Shown here in pieces: positions 61,263-64,000 of a DNA stretch of 64,000 nt (its first letter is position 1; each line of letters starts with the position of its first letter). The position numbers and the translations under genes were made by a program. Source of the DNA: Crotophaga sulcirostris (taxonomy: Eukaryota > Chordata > Aves > Cuculiformes > Crotophagidae). The stretch covers positions 212,327-276,326 of the forward strand of contig VYZB01000738.1 in the NCBI GenBank assembly GCA_013397455.1, written 5' to 3'. The notes below the pieces were generated by a model. The model was not told where the DNA came from and made no database searches. It was given only the letters and a program-made list of their open reading frames with translations.

Positions 61263-62684
61263 CAAACAGAGTTCAATGCTTTGTTAGCACTGAGCTTAAA
61301 GACACTCTGTGGCTGCCTGTGAAACAAGTTAGATTGGTGCTGAAGTGAGAAACAGTACTGTCCCAATTGGAAGTTGGTGTTTATTCTTTTTTTTTTTCCC
61401 TTTAGGGACAAAAAATATTAGGGAATAAAACTGAAAATTGAATTTCACCCAGGGGAAGACAGACCCCTCTGGGCCCTTTTCTTTAGAATAAGTTGAACCA
61501 TTCTTCAGGCTCCCCATAGCTCATCAAAGAGGAACAATAGCACATACAAAATATACACGGCACAAGCATGAAGAGTTCAATGCTTAAGTTCATACAATGC
61601 ATCCCACCCTTGCCCCACATGAGCTGTGGCCATAAATAAATAGTCCCAGCAATTGCTACCCACCTTCAGGTGCCTCTGTTTCTTCTGCACAAAGGGAGAC
61701 AGGGAGAGACCTCAGCCAGCTCTGAATTACCCTTGCAAATGACTATTGCCACGCTGATGACAGACCAGAGGCTGTTTGCAATGTATTATTCAACAGTTGT
61801 AACTAGAGCAGAATCTAATTCTTCATGATTTGCCCAAAACAATACTCACAAGGCCATAAGAACAGTGGTGTAAACCGACTTGCCTTTTCTGTATTGTGCT
61901 CCCACCCTCGTTCCTCATTCTGCCCCACCTGAAACTTAAGTCACACCTGCAGTGGTGGTCAAACTGCAGCTGAAAGCAGGGCTGGCTTCAGCCATGTGTG
62001 AGGGCTCCACATGTTGCAGGCTGTAACTTCAGGCAGGTGTCATGTTAAATCTCTCAAGGGATTGATTTCTGTTTATCATGGGAACGAGGGGAATCTCTCC
62101 AGCTTTACCCTGTGCGTTGGCCTCGTCAGTCAAAGCTGCACATGATCAGCTTGACCTTAGGCTGCAGTTGTTGACTGTTTTTTTTTTTCCAAAAGAAGAT
62201 TACACCTTGAGTTGCTCTGAGTGGGATTCCCAGCACTTTTCTACTCAGAGATTCTCTCAATAAACAATTAATTATTATCATTAATTGCATTTTTGCCAGC
62301 CTCCCTGGTCTATTTTACCTGTAAACCTCCACACAACTTCAAGGCATTAATGAAAATGGACTCAGCTGTAGAGGTGGCTGAGGATTTTTTTTAATTAAGA
62401 GTTAAGGAAGAATTCGGGGTTGGAAGATATTTTAATAAACATGTTAGGTTTGAGAAAACTGCTGCTGGGAATGTTTCTCAAATTCAGGGCAGAACCACAG
62501 TCAAGTCTACAGGGCAGAGAAAACACCAAGGGTGGGTAGTGATTCTCCCAGATTCAAGCCTTCATAATAAATTAAGAATTATGCTGTAGGTCCCATGTCT
62601 GCACAACACTGGCTTCTCCTTGAATAAAAAGTCCTATAAAGATCTTGGTCCCAAGAAAAGGCAGCGATGCTCATCTTTATTGAG
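61263..62684. other. Nothing recognised
   Basis: Unique AT-rich sequence; T-runs at 61387-61399 and 62177-62189. Confidence 0.5.
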
Positions 62685-62992
62685 AGAATCATAAAATGCC
62701 CTGAGTTGGAAGGGACCCAACAAGGGTCATTGAGTCCAACTCCTGTCCCTGCACAGGACAACCCCAACATTCACACCGTGGGGCTGAGGGCATTGGCCAA
62801 ATGCTTCTGGAATATGGTCAGGCTGTGGCTGCTTCCCTGGGGAGCTGTTCCAGCGCTCCACCACCCTGAGTGAAGAATCGTTTCTTAATGTCCAACCTAA
62901 CCCTCCCCTGGCACATCTTCCTGCCATTCCCTTGGGTCCTGTCATTGGTCACCAGTGAGAAGAGATCAGCACCTGCTCCTCCACCCCTTGTG
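62685..62992 (-). mobile_element. Diverged CR1 LINE of another subfamily
   Basis: AATCATAAAATGCCCTGAG followed by TTGGAAGGGACCCAACAAGG, CCTGCACAGGACAACCCC and GTCATTGGTCACCAGTGAG. The CCCACAAGGATCATTGAGTCC type marks a third CR1 subfamily. Confidence 0.88.
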
Positions 62993-63622
62993 AGGAAGCA
63001 GGAGCTGAGAGTGAGAGAATGAACATGACACAGCAGCAGGTCGTGCAACAAATCAAGGGATCCCCATTTCTACTCCACCTCTTCCATTAATAAGCAGCTC
63101 TTGCCCCACAATGAGACATTTGGCAGAAGACAGGAGAGATTTTCTGACTGAAAGACAGGGAGAACCCAAGCTCTTTGACTGCCATAAAACCCTCCTTGCG
63201 TCTGGGTATTATTATCACCTGTTCCTAATCCATTATTTAAAGGTTTTACACTTAGCAGCTGAAATTGTCAGGGGTGTTAGGTCTCACTCAGAAAAACCAA
63301 GTGCAGTAAAACTGGGCTAACTTTGGGCAAATCACTCTCAGTTCATAAAGGAATGGAACCCAGCACCTCATTTCCAGGAGGTGTTTACCTTACTCCTAGG
63401 TTGTCTTCTGCTGAATAGAGCCTCATTTTCTCTATATAACGTTATTTCACATATAGTGAATGGTTCTTGGTGCCAGCCTCCCAGAGGTATTCATCAAGAG
63501 GTAATTGTGCTGCCCAGCCTCCAGAGCAGAAGAGAATGAGCGTAGACCTCCTTGTTTGCCTCCGTTATCATTTACTGCTCTTTACCAAAATAATTCCCAG
63601 AACTAATAATGCTCATTGCAGT
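62993..63622. other. Nothing recognised
   Basis: Unique sequence without recognisable features. Confidence 0.5.
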
Positions 63623-63688
63623 TTCACAGTATAACCAGGTTGGAAGAGACCTCCAAGATCATCAAGTCCAACCTATAAGCCAACACGC
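63623..63688 (-). mobile_element. CR1 LINE, terminal 65 bp
   Basis: TCACAGTATAACCAGGTTGG to CCTATAAGCCAACACGC. Same variant (ATAACCAGGTTGGAAGAGACC) as the copy at 47760. Confidence 0.88.
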
Positions 63689-64000
63689 AGTCCCCATGCG
63701 TATGGTGATATGTCAATATTGTATAATTTTAAGCAGGTTGTACTGAGGGACAGGTTAGCTCAGGTGATCCCAACTGTGGATGGCCAACTTTTAGGAGAAC
63801 TATGAAGTCTAGGTGTTCTCAAGAGTGCGTGAGGACCTCTGGAGAGTCTAGAAACTTAGGAAATACAGCTGCAGGCAGACCTCTGTCCTAGATCCAGCAG
63901 ATTGCTCTTTCCCACTGAGCCTAAATTTATTGTTTGCCAAATCTCCCCTCCTTCCTCACCAAACACACATCCTACTTCAACATCGCAGGGTCACTTCAAA
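63689..64000. other. Nothing recognised
   Basis: Unique sequence to the end of the window. Confidence 0.5.

Overview
The window looks like nuclear DNA from a bird. About thirty truncated CR1 LINE copies lie in it, recognisable by their conserved 3' ends (a GGTTTGGGTTGGAAGG-like segment followed by short terminal repeats such as ATTCTATG). There is also one ERV-L-like retroviral remnant, and the single protein-coding gene I can support is a split vertebrate gene with long introns. The species cannot be fixed from the sequence. One base is undetermined (N at 60968).

The gene is RP1L1 (retinitis pigmentosa 1-like 1), on the minus strand. Coding exon 2 (43603-42965) carries the first doublecortin (DCX) domain and most of the second. 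Exon 3 (23979-23814) completes the second DCX domain. Exon 4 (22020-15941) is a single 6.08-kb open exon for the rest of the protein, including a Glu/Lys-rich tract. The three pieces join in phase at a GC-AG intron of about 19 kb and a GT-AG intron of 1.8 kb. They give an uninterrupted frame of 6885 nt, predicting 2294 residues and ending in the family C-terminus QDDLDF. The coding part looks intact. The non-coding first exon and the promoter were not found.

Region by region: 1-15.4 kb, downstream of the gene, is intergenic and holds eight CR1 pieces (12143-12454 and 12455-13482 lie back to back), then an ERV-L-like pol (integrase) remnant at 13537-14526 with its 3' LTR up to about 15380. 15.4-43.6 kb is RP1L1, with further CR1 copies in intron 2. 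43.6-64 kb, upstream of the gene, has more CR1 copies, some nested (47.25-48.43 and 50.60-51.03 kb), and one much older LINE reverse-transcriptase relic near 54 kb. I found no second protein-coding gene, RNA gene or CRISPR array.

The window does not reveal a new multi-gene system. The most interesting points are the GC-AG intron inside DCX2, the state of two sites known from human occult macular dystrophy, the replacement of the human coding repeat by a near-pure homopurine Glu/Lys tract, and an LTR that supplies the first canonical poly(A) hexamer downstream of RP1L1.
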